Shown piece after piece: positions 39,181 through 50,000 of a DNA stretch of 50,000 nt (positions are counted from its first letter, which is position 1; each line of letters starts with the position of its first letter). The stretch comes from Halocaridina rubra (Eukaryota > Arthropoda > Malacostraca > Decapoda > Atyidae): NCBI GenBank assembly GCA_037179515.1, contig JAXCGZ010003862.1, positions 1-50,000 of the forward strand, written 5' to 3'. The position numbers and the translations under genes are program-made. Under the pieces are notes generated by a model, which saw only the letters and a list, made by a program, of their open reading frames with translations, did not search any database and was not told where the DNA came from.

Positions 39181-40607
39181 ATAGAAGCTGTTGATAAACT
39201 AGTATGGTTGTTAGTTTGCTGTCTTTATTTATGGTGATATTATGCTTTCATCACTTGTATTTTTCTTAGTTGGTTAAAAGTCATTGATGATGACGCGTCG
39301 TTTTGATGTATTGTACGAGCATGTGAGAAGGAAGCGGAGGTGACATGAGTCTTCCACAAGCGGAGATAGCAAGCAAACAGGTGGCGGGGATATAATGCGG
39401 GCCTCACATCACAATTTTCTCTCTTTTGTGCTCATCTTTGATGCAGAGACAGTCTGTCTTCTCTGCCGGGACACTGCAGTTATGATAGCATATTAGCTCT
39501 AATTAGTATGTATACAAACTTATGTTAATAACTGCTTTTCATACTTTGCATCTTCAGATTTTAAATTGTGTGAGTACAAAATGAAAATAAAGATTAGAAG
39601 CTGTAAGCAAAATAGAGACGGAGAAAAAAATTCTCTCCTAAACTATACGGGAAAGTAGCTAAAAGTCGATTATTTTTGGGGATGTATTGCATGAGAGGCA
39701 AGTTCTGTGGATTACTCTCTCCTCTTGTGTCAATATTATCCTATGCCCAGAGGGGAGCGAGTAGCAGAGAAATCAAGATCCCTCATGGCCGAAGTGCGCA
39801 GGAAACAAGTAATGAGCAGATGAGTAAAGGAATAGAAAATACCGAGGAACTTTTCAATTTTCTGTTCTCTTAACGAACGCCTCATGTTGTTTATCATTTG
39901 CTCCCAAATTTTTGAGAGTCGGATGAGAGAGAGAGAGAGAGAGAGAAACTTGAGATGTAATTTGTCTATAAACGAATGATCTCTTATCTTGCACATTTTC
40001 AAATATTTAGAATATTCTTTCAATAGGGACTTTATCCTCGATTGTGGGTGGCTTTTTGTTAGGATATAATAGTATTAAATTCGCAATAGGATTCTTATTC
40101 AAGGAATGCAGTCCCTCTGACAATACTTTATGATTTAGATTTGACTACGGCAGTAGTATGTAATCGAGTATTAGAAGCTTCTAATCCTTAGTTCCTCTGT
40201 TTAGCAAAATATTAAATATTTATGTATTTATGTATCATTTCCGGATTTCTTTTATTTTAACTTTGTATTTGATAAAAGGAAAAAAAATCGTATAAATATT
40301 TCTTGGTATACCTTTCTCCCTTTTCTGCACAGCCCCCCCCCCCTTGATGGTGAAAATATTTTAATAATGTTAATTAATAATGAAAAAAGACCAACGTGTC
40401 TGCACGTTGTTTGGTATCGATGAACATTTGATCGCAAACTTTGAACATTTGATCACAAAATTTAAATTTTCTCTAATTTTTATGTCTATTAATTCCTATT
40501 TAGTGGTGGACCCAGACGGATTTAAGCTGGGAATGAGGCAAAATTTTCCGCCCTGCAACTCTATCACTTAAATATTCTTAGACAATAAAATGTCATATTC
40601 TAAGCAC
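39181..40607. other. No gene seen, 1.4 kb
   Basis: AT-rich with a short (GA)n at 39924-39946 and a C11 run at 40334. Small frames (39676-39873, 40380-40571) carry no recognisable motif. Confidence 0.45.
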
Positions 40608-40615
40608 AACTCTCT

Positions 40616-40684
<69 letters not shown>
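40608..40684. repeat. (CT)n microsatellite
   Basis: CT run with one CC interruption near 40633. It abuts the LINE fragment. Confidence 0.96.
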
Positions 40685-41306
<622 letters not shown>

Positions 41307-41333
41307 CTCGTTAGGCATCTGTACGCACAAACA

Positions 41334-41519
<186 letters not shown>

Positions 41520-41759
41520 TTTCTTTTGAATATATCTTGTTAATTTTGACCGTTTTCACAGGATTTAAATTTTGTCATTATAAATTTTCCATGTATCTTA
41601 TTATTTCTCATCACATCTGAGATTATTTAGCAAGTGGGAAAAGTTCATTGTAGTTTTAAGCTCTCGTGAAACTCTGCATAATTCCAAACGAATAAGTAAT
41701 AATTAATGGCTGGAGAGTAGAAATATTCTGGTGGTTTTAAAGTGAATGTAGATATTAGA

Positions 41760-41763
<4 letters not shown>

Positions 41764-41838
<75 letters not shown>

Positions 41839-41861
41839 TACATACATACATACATACATAC

Positions 41862-41892
<31 letters not shown>

Positions 41893-42002
41893 CATACATG
41901 CATGCATGCATACATACATACATACATACATACATACATACTTACATACATACATACATACATACATACATGCATGCATGCATGCATGCATACATACATA
42001 CA
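41764..42002. repeat. (CA)n-(CATA)n array with higher-order pattern
   Basis: CA to 41834, then CATA with CTTACATA at 41861 and 41941 and CATGCATG blocks at about 41898 and 41970. This indicates a unit of about 80 bp duplicated within the tetranucleotide array. Confidence 0.95.
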
Positions 42003-43099
42003 CGGATATATGTTTGTAAGATTGTTTATTTCATAATACTTCTTCTTTTGTCTCTTTTTTTTTCCCCAATGTAAATTTTTGATCGCTATGGAAGAAGAAG
42101 AAGAAGCAGAAAAGTAAATGACATAATAGAGATATTCTTCATATCCTCATGAATCTTCTTTTATGAATGGCATTTATCAACTGCTTTTGATGTGAGGAAT
42201 GAGAGGAAATGAGGATTTGAATGGGGGAATGGCGCTGAGGATGCCAGAGGTGCCGTTTTGGTGCCATCTGTCATTGCACTTAACCCTGCGGTAGCGCAGT
42301 GCCTTCCATAGAACGTGTGCTGCTTGGACCATCCGGACTTGCGTGATGAGCTGTTCATTTTATTGGTTGATTGTTTGCCAGGCTGTGGAGTGGGTGGTTC
42401 CTTTTTAAGTATCATTGGCTTTCGTACTGTTCCAAATAAGCAAATTTATATTAGATTGTTAAAATGTTATACTAATTCGACAAAAGGGCTATTTTTAAAT
42501 ATATATATCTTTTTTTTTTTTTTTAGCATAGGACGCGTAGTTTTATTTTTCACTGTGTATAGTTCACATTGCTATCAGGCGTTAATACTATTGTTTTTTG
42601 TCATTAGATAATTTTGTAGATGGTCGTACAGAATTTTTGCTTGAATCATGTATTCCATTCGTGTACTGTGAAATGTATACAGGATTCAATGATGATGTGC
42701 GACTTAAAATAAAATTTACTATTACCACTGATATATGGTGTACAATGATGATTTTTTTTTTCTATATAAGAGGAGGAAGTAACAGGATGGACACTATTGT
42801 CTTTGAAGAACTCAGAATTGTTGAAGGTATAGTGTGCTCATTTGCTATATTGAGTTGACAGTGGCTTATATAAGGACGCCACTCCTCACTTCCTGTCGTT
42901 AAGAAATTCTGTCCTTCCTATCATCAAGAGCGTCTGCCAATGAGCTTATATACATCATGCTTAGACATTCAGAACTCAGAGACGTTGCGTTAGCAAAGCT
43001 TTTATCACTGAGGTACGCTTTGTATTCAGACTTGGGGTAGATTTGAATGTGTTTCCGAATGCATAGTGGCTTGGTATTAGTCTGTTTTTTTTTATATTT
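42003..43099. other. No gene seen, 1.1 kb
   Basis: AT-rich. Frames at 42161-42611 and 42598-42858 have no recognisable motif, and the longer ones read through poly-T. Confidence 0.45.
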
Positions 43100-43325
43100 G
43101 ATAGTTTTATTTTTTTAGATTTATGTGTCACTGTTACTTCCAATTTGGGGATGGACACAGGCGGATTGAAGTTGGGGAATTAAGGCTGGCTGCCCTTCCT
43201 GACTCCCTAAATCTGTCCCCTTATATGCCAACAGCATTTGGTGTTCCCCGGCGGTCACCCATCCAAGTACAGACCAGACCCAATATTGCTAAACTTCACT
43301 GATTGAGCTACAAGCGGTGTTCCCA
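43100..43325 (-). mobile_element. 5S-rRNA-derived SINE (5S head, shared SINE body)
   Basis: On the minus strand, 43322-43225 reads CCGCTTGTAGCTCAATCAGT, GAAGTTTAGCAATATTGGGT, then TACTTGGATGGGTGACCGCC and GGGAACACCAAATGCTGTTG. This is the 3' three-quarters of arthropod-type 5S rRNA, including the C box (GGATGGGTGACCGCC) of its internal pol III promoter. About 25 nt of the 5S 5' end are missing. Directly downstream come AGGAAGGGCAGCCAGCC, TTAATTCCCCAACTTCAATC and CATCCCCAAATTGGAAGTAA, the same body as in the tRNA-headed SINEs at 7478 and 11903. SINE3-type elements have 5S heads; a body shared with a tRNA-headed family is inferred from this window. Confidence 0.85.
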
Positions 43326-43326
43326 G

Positions 43327-43984
43327 CGTAAGCTAATAAATCCAAAGATTGGGTCTTGAAAAAGACGTCAAACAATATTTATTTGTCCAGTTATTAGATA
43401 CAAGTTCACATTCTTGGGATTCCATAAAGATTTCTTGCTGTTTTTATGAAATTTTCAATAAGATTAGTCGAGAAAATTAAATAAATGTCAAGTAGTGCTT
43501 TGTATTCTGGGACCGTTCAACTTTGCTGGAAGATTTAAGCATAGTGTCATAAGATTCTGTATGATGATGCCAGATTAGAACAACAGTACTGCTTCTGGCA
43601 TACTTCCTGGTCATAAACCCTGACATTTTTAAGAGTGATGCTGTTAGGAAGGTCATCCGGCCGTAAAATTTGGGGCAAACTCCGAACGCTAGCCTCCAAA
43701 AATTGTGGGAAACATTTAATCATATGTAAATATGAGAAGAGTTGCGGATAAGGAAGATTTAAACATAAGAAGAGGGAGTAGAATAACAACTCAGAATATT
43801 TCTTGGAAAAACATCGTATCATTATAGATTGAAGAGTACGGCTTTGTATTCAGACAGCTCATGTTTTTATAATCAGTTACCCTTTGCTATGTCATATTTC
43901 ACTTTGATAGTTACAACTGTTTCGAAATAATCTGTCTTGATATATTCAGTCATTAGGAAATTTGATTGTACACACACAGACGCA
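43327..43984. other. No gene seen; short SINE/RTE-like scrap at 43640-43680
   Basis: GTTAGGAAGGTCATCCGGCC, GTAAAATTTGGGGC resembles the AGGAAGGGCATCCGGC.GTAAAA motif of the RTE 3' region at 26159-26733. The rest is AT-rich. Confidence 0.4.
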
Positions 43985-46440
43985 TATACATGGCCTCATT
44001 CCCCTTTGTGAAGGGGGTGGTCGAGCCAAGGAGCACGCCTTTACCATGATTCGCGCATACCACAGCTACTCCTCTTAGCTCCTTGGGGATTATGGGTTGC
44101 CACATTCCCCTCCCTGCCACCCTGCTTTGGTTGCCCACATTGCAGGCAGGCAAGAATATTCTACAGTGAGGCCCGACAGCCGTAGCTGGTTCACCCCCAC
44201 CGATTTATCACGTGGCAACTCCCCTTACATCAGTCCATCACGGTTCACTGAGCTGGCAGGTGTGAGAAATCCCTTCGGCCCGTGCCACCTATACATAATC
44301 ATCCTCCACTCATTCCTATCTCTTGGTCACTATCCTCTCTTCTCCACTGACATTTCATGTGCATTCAGTTCCCTTTTCACGTTAGCCATCCATCTCATTC
44401 AAAGTCTTCCTCATGGTCTAACTCCAATAACTTCTGCACTCCACACTCTCATCGCTATTCGTCCATCACTCACCCTTTCATGTGTCCAAACTTACTCAGT
44501 ACCTTTTGATCTTACCTATCTGACAGCTTTCTTTCAACACCCGTTCTCTGCCTGACATCCTCATATCTTACTCTTTCTATTCTAGATACACCAATCATAC
44601 TCCTCAAATACCTCATCTCTATTACATTCAGCGTGCTCCTTTCATCCTCTCTTGCATTCCAAGACTGTGTTCCATACAATGCTGTCGGCAAAATCACACC
44701 TTCATATATCCTTCTCTTTGCATTCACTCCCAAATACTTATTTCTCATTACACTTTTCAACCCACCTAGACATTTACTCGCTTCCTTCGCTCTATGACTT
44801 ATTTCTACAGCCACTCATCCATTTCTTGATACGTGCGACCCTAAATACTCAAAACTTTGAACTTCTTCAAGCAACTCCCCAGTAACTCCTACATTCAGTC
44901 TGCCAACATTAATACTCCTCGTGCTGCTCATGACTTTGCTTTTACAAATATTCACCCGCAACTTCCATCTTCCACATACCCTAACAAACTCAGTCACCAA
45001 ATGATTTAGTTCATTCTCAGTATCAACCACCAACATTGTATCATCTGCAGAAGCAAATGATTCAATTTTCTCAACCTTCCACACTCACCCACTAGTTCCA
45101 AGCCTCTCTCTAACACTCTGTCATTTACTTCCCTTACCACTCCATTCATATACTTACTATACAACCATAGCGACATTACACGACCTTGACGTAAGCCTAC
45201 ATTCACCTAAATCTATCGCTCATATCATTCCCGACTCTCACTCATGCTCTACTATTCATGTAAACACTCTTGATCGCATTCAACAAACTTCCACTTATTC
45301 CATACATTCACAACACACTCCACAGCTCCTCTTTATCAACCTGTTACATGCTTTCTCTAAGTCCATAAAAGCCCAAATAGTGTGCCTACCTTTCTGTAAG
45401 AACTTCTCACACACCTGTCTTACCACAAACACCTGATCCATACATCCTCTTCCTCTCCTGAACCCACACTGCTCTTTTCCAATCAGTCTCTCAGTACCTT
45501 TCAAAATTCTCTCAATTAACACTCTTCCATATACCTTACCAAATACACTCAACAAACTATATCCTTTAAGATTACTACACTCATACTTATCTCCTTTCCC
45601 TATATAAAGGGGAACTACACATGCGCTCATCCAATCAACTGGGACCCTCCCTTTCCTGAAACACATATTCAGTAACCTAACCATCCTTTCTACTAAAGCC
45701 TCCCCACTGTTTAGCAAGTTTTCAACGTGACACCCATCTATCCCTGGTGCCTTATCTGCTTTCAATCCTCTCAATACCACACATACCTCCTCTTTTATTA
45801 TTTCTCTATCAATCTCATCACCTAACATTGGCTTTCTCCGTTCATTTCTCACAGGCACAATCTCTGCCTCTTTATCATGTTCCTCATTTACTCGTTCTTT
45901 GAAATACTCAGTCCAGCTATTTTCATTTTTCTTTCATCTACTAGCAATTGCCCAATTGCTCCTTTCACCCTCTCCTCCCTACCAGACTTCACTTCATTCC
46001 AAAACATCTTTTTATTCCTTTCAAAATTCTCAGATAAGCATCTACCTCATCTTACATCTGCCTCTCTCTTTGCTTCCCTTACCACCCCCTTTGCTGACCT
46101 CCTCTTTGCATTATGCCTTTCATATGCCTCTACATTACCTACCTGCAACCATACCTAATTTGCCTGGTTCCTTTCAGCCACTTCTGCACTCACCTGTTCA
46201 TTCTACCATTCATTACTTTTCCATTTACTTTCACTTGTTCGTCTTCTGCACACAACCTTTGCACACTTCTTTACTTCCTCCTTGAAACAACCCCATTCCT
46301 CTTCCACCCCTTCCTCCACTTTCTTTTTCACTACATTCCACACATTCCTTAGACTAGCATTATTCTCATAGTCTTTCTCTCTCTTATTTAAATTGTATTT
46401 TGTCGTGATTGACTTGTGATTATTATAAACTAAATCCAGT
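43985..46440 (-). pseudogene. Non-LTR retrotransposon RT, 5'-truncated, frameshifted
   Basis: Longest frame (187 codons, 45858-45295): KADKAPGIDGCHVENLLNSG, VPVDWMSACVVPLYIGKGDK, then NLKGYSLLSVFGKVYGRVLI, EQCGFRRGRGCMDQVF and WAFMDLEKACNRL. These are reverse-transcriptase blocks 1-4. After frameshifts come VNVGLRQGRVMS (45206-45170), SADDTMLVVDTENEL (45055-45010; the active-site box should be FADDT and here is SADDT) and LEEVQSFEYLGSHVSRNG. Then KRRIYEGVILPTALYGTQSW and YLRSMIGVSRIERVR follow, with a C-terminus DRNEWRMIMYRWHGPKGF near 44300. The upstream ORF at 46445-46203 is the linker before the RT; the endonuclease is missing. The clade is probably RTE-related but uncertain. Confidence 0.88.
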
Positions 46441-46709
46441 ATCAATCTTTGTTCATTTAGACTGCAAACTGAGTTCGATTATTCAATTGCGAAATTAATT
46501 AAGTAGGCCGTACATGACGTTCCCAACTGTTAACAGCCTTCTCTGTTGATTGCTTAGAGAGAAGAAATTTAAGCTAGCACTCAGAATAACGATGACCTCT
46601 CCTATAGAGGTACTGGAATAAATTTATAATTCATATCAGTAAGTACATATTGTGTTGTTATTATACTAAGCTATGTATAAATATCTATCTCGAAAATAAG
46701 AAGACGTAA
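46441..46709. other. No gene seen
   Basis: AT-rich flank at the truncated 5' end of the LINE. Confidence 0.5.
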
Positions 46710-46872
46710 TACTTAAGAATAGAGGTCAACAACGAAAGAAAAATGAAGCAACCTTCTGCTGAGATCTCTCTGGCTGTATTTTAACCCATCTTCAGAGTTC
46801 CTTTGAAGGTGGAAAGATCTCAGCACTACGTCGTTTCAATTTCCCTTCTTTGCAGACCTTGATTCACCTAGT
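46710..46872. repeat. Palindromic repeat, copy 2 (GCTGAGATCT arms)
   Basis: The left part ATAGAGGTCAACAACGAAAG ... TGCTGAGATCT and the right part AGATCTCAGCACTACG.CGTTTCA ... TTCTTTGCAGACCTT match the copy at 17325-17480 in order and inverted structure, with a diverged loop. Confidence 0.7.
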
Positions 46873-47149
46873 GATATGAATGTATCATTTTTCTTCATTA
46901 TTTGGGGAAACTCTCAGTATCAGAGTCCTTACTAATACAATTTGTGTTTATAATTTAGCTTACAGTGTTTAGATGGTATTTATATTGAAGTAGTCGCCTT
47001 CACTTCCAGCTTCCTGTAATAGAATTTCACATCGTCGATTTTTTACTCGTAACTGCGTCCTTGTATACTATGCGCCTCCTTATATCTTCATAATCTGTTT
47101 GAACTAAAATAAGTTAATTTAATGTCATTTTCTGAAGCTTCAGGGCAGG

Positions 47150-47290
47150 CTTCCCAGGTTTGACCTTTTTTTCCACAAATGTCCTTTCTATAGTGAGTCT
47201 GTCCTTTTTTATATAACATAGTTCAAAATACCTTTAGTATTCGGGTTGCCAGACGTTTGAGGATAAAAAAGGACAGACTCACTATATGAT
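47150..47290. repeat. Hairpin repeat with GGACAGACTCACTATA arms
   Basis: TATAGTGAGTCTGTCCTTTT (47191-47210) and AAAAGGACAGACTCACTATA (47266-47285) are inverted copies. The right arm begins TTGCCAGACGTTTGAGGATA. A third copy, TTGCCAGATATTTGACCTTT then ACGGACAGACTCACTATA, lies at 49688-49730. Confidence 0.75.
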
Positions 47291-47325
47291 TTTTTTTTTA
47301 GGTAAGAAGTACCATGTAGTAGATT

Positions 47326-47580
47326 CGCCCATGGCACCACCCGCCCGTTGCGATACTACAGCTGAAGGTCTATTGGACTTGGATAGGCCTGTCAAAGACA
47401 GTGCAATGTTAAGTCGTCCTTCAGTTATGATTTTCATTCTATGCCTATATCTACACCGAATATTCTTTGATATTCGATACTCATCTCTTACTAATCCTTC
47501 ACGTCTGACAAGTCACAACACTCTTCATCTCTGTGTCTCTTTGCTTAATGCTTTCTTCGTGCCCAGGCCCGATGAGGGCA
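47326..47580 (+). repeat. Unclassified dispersed repeat, copy 2
   Basis: Collinear with 23446-23688, with blocks GTTGCGATACTACAGCTGAA, GACAAGTCACAACACTC and GGCCCGATGAGGGCA. No coding motif. The 109-codon frame across it is not conserved in copy 1. Confidence 0.8.
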
Positions 47581-47696
47581 ATTTTCATTGCCTATCCTGG
47601 CGTCACACTCTTTAAAAAATAAAAACATACCTGGCAATCCAGCTTCAGGGCTATGTTTTATGTGATACATTTATCTTACGTTGTACTATTTAGTAA

Positions 47697-47719
47697 CAAA
47701 CAAACAAACAAACAAACAA
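47697..47719. repeat. (CAAA)n short tetranucleotide repeat
   Basis: About six AAAC units. Confidence 0.9.
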
Positions 47720-47815
47720 TTTATTTCCATTTTTGTACAATGGTTTTTCTTCTACAATTAAGAGTAACTTATAAGTAGACATGTAATTTAACTAACAAGT
47801 AAGAGGGTAATCTTC

Positions 47816-49075
47816 TTCTTCTTCGTCTACTTCTTTTCCCACTTTTATGTGGGGTCGATGTTTCTGGCCAGTGTTCTCCATATGTTTCTGTCCCATACCT
47901 CATCACCCAACAAACCTTTAGACCTCAGGTCTTCATTAATGCAATCCATCCACCTACGCTTTGGTCTCCCCCTCCTTCCCCTACCCTATATATCCATTTC
48001 CATCACCCTCCTCCCAACATACTGTTCATCCCTCCTAACGACATGACCATACCATCTTAGTCTACTTTCTTGTATCTTATCTAATATTTTTCTAACTTTT
48101 GAGGTACCTCTAATTACCTCGTTTCTGATCTTATCGCTTCTTGTCACCCCCACACATCCATCTCAACATCCTCATCTCTGCCACATCCAGTTTTTTCTCT
48201 TGTGTCTTCTTTATTACCCATGTTTCTGCTCCATACATCATTGCAGGTCTCACAACTGTCTTATGCACTTTACCCCTCAACTTAATCCCTATTCTCCTGT
48301 CGCACAGCACCCCAGACACATTCTTCCAGTTCTTCCATCCCGCTTGTATTCTGTGGGTTATTTCTGTCTCTAGGTCACCATCCTCTGCTACTGTTGATCC
48401 CAAATACTTGAACTTTTCAACTCTTTTCAACACCTCCCCCTGCAAATTAACCTCCCCATCCTCATCATCTCTCAGCCTCAAGTACTCTGTCTTCTTCCTG
48501 CTGATATTAGTCCTCTATCCTCCATCACTCTTCTCCACTCCTCAAGCTTCTCCTCCACTACCTCTCGTCTGTTGCTACACAGTTCAATGTCATCTGCAAA
48601 GAGCATACACCGTGGTGACTGATCTCTAATACCCTTGGTTACTACACCCAAGACCAGATCAAATAGATATGGACTCATAGCAGACCTTTGATGCAGACCA
48701 ACATTTACTGCGAGACTTTTCGTCAAGCCTACACTGCTCTTAACATTTGCCTCTGCCCTCTCATACATATCTTGGATAATTCTTACATATTTCTCGGGGA
48801 CTCTCTTTACTCTAATACACCTCCACACCTCTTGACGTGGTACTCGATCATATGCCTTTTCCAGGTCAATAAAGACCATATGCAGTCCTTGCTGTTTCTC
48901 CCTATGCTTTGCCATCATTTGTCTCAAGGCAAATATGGCATCCACTGTCCCTCTTCCAGGCATGAAGCCAAACTGTTCATCCACAATTGTCGTTACCTCT
49001 CTGAGTCTCCTCTCTATGATCTTCTCCCATATCTTCATAGTATGACTTAACGACTTTATACCTCTATAGTTACCA
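47816..49075 (-). pseudogene. RTE-clade LINE, RT to 3' end, 5'-truncated
   Basis: In minus order: NYRGIKSLSHTMKIWEKIIE and RRLREV (49072-49010), EQFGFMPGRGTVDAIFALRQ, MVFIDLEKAYDRVPR (RT block A), VNVGLHQRSAMSPYLFDLVL (block B) and MLFADDIELCS at about 48610-48580 (catalytic FADD). A frameshift near 48480 leads to KFKYLGSTVAEDGDLETEIT, VRPAMMYGAETWVIKK and MRMLRWMCG, typical of the RTE clade. The final part gives WYGHVVRRDEQYVGRRVMEM and [15 protein letters not shown], a stop, and an (AAG)n tail at 47816-47826. The cut at 49075 lies inside the RT, so the N-terminal RT and the endonuclease are absent. Confidence 0.93.
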
Positions 49076-49687
49076 CATTATATTGTTATATTAAATGTAG
49101 CTTTCCTAGATAATAATAATACTGTAATAAAAATGTTAACAATAATGTTAATAATAAAGTAGTAATTTAGACTACTAGTAGTAAGGATAACAATATAATG
49201 ATCCATGTTACAGATGGTTGGACGGTGTTCTCGTGGTATTTCTCGTGAGATAACATTGTTCGCAATGTACATTACAAAGTTTGTCTGCACTGATATGATA
49301 AAGAATATTATGCCATCCCAGTCTACTCCTTAGCCTATTTTATACGCATCCTCCAGCCTATTGATGATACTAAAAGTATTGGGATGTGTTACAACTACAC
49401 ATACGTTTCATTATGAGTACCAGTTTTATAGGTTCCTTCCTAAGTAAGTCTCCAATGTGTTGTATAGAAGATGTTAGGGACAGGGTGTTTTCTTATTGGT
49501 ACAAGCGAGTACCTCTATATTTTGAAGGTCGTTGCCTTTATATGGTGTGAGCTACATGACAGGCATATGCATGCCTATTTCTAGATTGATCTGTCGTTAT
49601 ACCTGTTTAGCTCTCATGCGCCAGAAGAAGATCCTGGTGTCATTATCACTCCCTTGATAATGGTAAGCAAAATATCACTTTCTCGCA
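49076..49687. other. No gene seen
   Basis: AT-rich flank of the truncated RTE element, with short AAT runs near 49110-49160. Confidence 0.5.
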
Positions 49688-49785
49688 GATTTGCCAGATA
49701 TTTGACCTTTAAAACGGACAGACTCACTATAAAAAGGACGTTTATAGGAATAAAATGGACAAACCTGACTAGCCTGCTTTCTCAG
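49688..49785 (+). repeat. Dispersed repeat, GGACAGACTCACTATA family
   Basis: TTGCCAGATATTTGACC, ACGGACAGACTCACTATAAA, AAGGACGTTTATAGGAA, ATGGACAAACCTGACTAGCC parallels the reverse complement of 47140-47211 (GGACATTTGTGG..., GGTCAAACCTGGGAAGCC). No gene is seen in the remaining 215 bp of the window. Confidence 0.65.
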
Positions 49786-50000
49786 CAGAGACGTAAGGGA
49801 ACTGTGACTTGATTTTATTCATGTGTGTTCTGTACTTAAGATTGTTCTCTCTAAATGCAAACACAGATAAGAAACTGTTTTGCTTTGTTATAAGGTTGAT
49901 ATTGTATTGTATTCATTGTTGTTCAGAGACTGCTCAAGGAAGGACAATTCAAGGAACAAATATCAAGACAAATCATGTATGATAAGAGCTCCTTAATATG

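Noticed and set aside
43225..43322. Functional 5S rRNA gene
   Set aside because: About 25 nt of the 5' end are missing, several conserved bases differ, there is no T-run terminator, and a SINE body follows directly.
44097..44555. 152-codon + frame
   Set aside because: It is the antisense shadow of the LINE C-terminus that reads DRNEWRMIMYRWHGPKGF on the minus strand.
45877..46352. Overlapping + frames rich in Phe, Leu, Ser and His
   Set aside because: Antisense of the linker and RT of the minus-strand LINE.
48141..48629. 162-codon + frame
   Set aside because: Antisense of the RTE RT C-terminal region.

Overview
This is a eukaryotic, repeat-dominated genomic window. By eye, simple-sequence arrays, mostly (TA)n, (GA)n/(CT)n, (CA)n/(TG)n and (ATT)n of 60 to 250 bp, recur every 1-2 kb and make up roughly a tenth of it. 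Between them lie decayed non-LTR retrotransposons, a Penelope-like element, tRNA- and 5S-derived SINEs and several palindromic DNA-transposon derivatives. This texture, together with the type of LINE and SINE families, fits an arthropod and most likely a decapod crustacean (penaeid-shrimp-like). The species cannot be fixed from the sequence. There are no bacterial operons, no intact retroelement ORF and no CRISPR array.

Only one stretch looks like a host protein-coding exon. On the + strand, an open frame starts at an ATG at 10055 and runs 215 codons to a strong GTAAGT donor at 10701. A plausible splice acceptor lies at 9906, which would make this an internal exon carrying 5' UTR plus the start codon. 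The protein is Ser/Thr/Pro-rich and I do not recognise it. No later exon is convincing, so the rest of the window may be one long phase-1 intron of this gene plus intergenic DNA.

Layout. 0-10 kb: microsatellites, SINE pieces, a 219-bp palindromic MITE (3066) and the AT-rich upstream region of the exon. 10-17 kb: the exon, a MITE with a SINE beside it, a 574-bp-period tandem duplication of a CR1/L2-like LINE tail (12731-13832) and a 1508-bp TIR element with a 3-bp TTA target duplication (15028-16535). 17-20 kb: tRNA-like SINE head, small palindrome, + copy of a jockey-like LINE. 20-28 kb: dense (TA)n, an RTE-type LINE 3' region and the best complete tRNA-SINE (26961-27154). 28.4-30.9 kb: Penelope-like element on the minus strand, bounded by 0.5-kb inverted arms that both carry a GIY-YIG remnant and a hammerhead-like motif, with a three-armed palindrome nested inside. 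32.6-33 kb: an 81-85-bp-period minisatellite. 34.1-37.5 kb: the longest jockey-like LINE (minus) with a perfect 249-bp tandem duplication. 39-50 kb: MITE, LINE tail, 5S-rRNA-derived SINE, two more minus-strand LINEs (43985-46440 and 47816-49075) and several small dispersed repeats.

The parts interact mainly as genome parasites. SINEs probably depended on LINE machinery, and 3' tails of SINEs and LINEs repeatedly run straight into microsatellites. The palindromes are probably non-autonomous DNA transposons mobilised by transposases encoded elsewhere.
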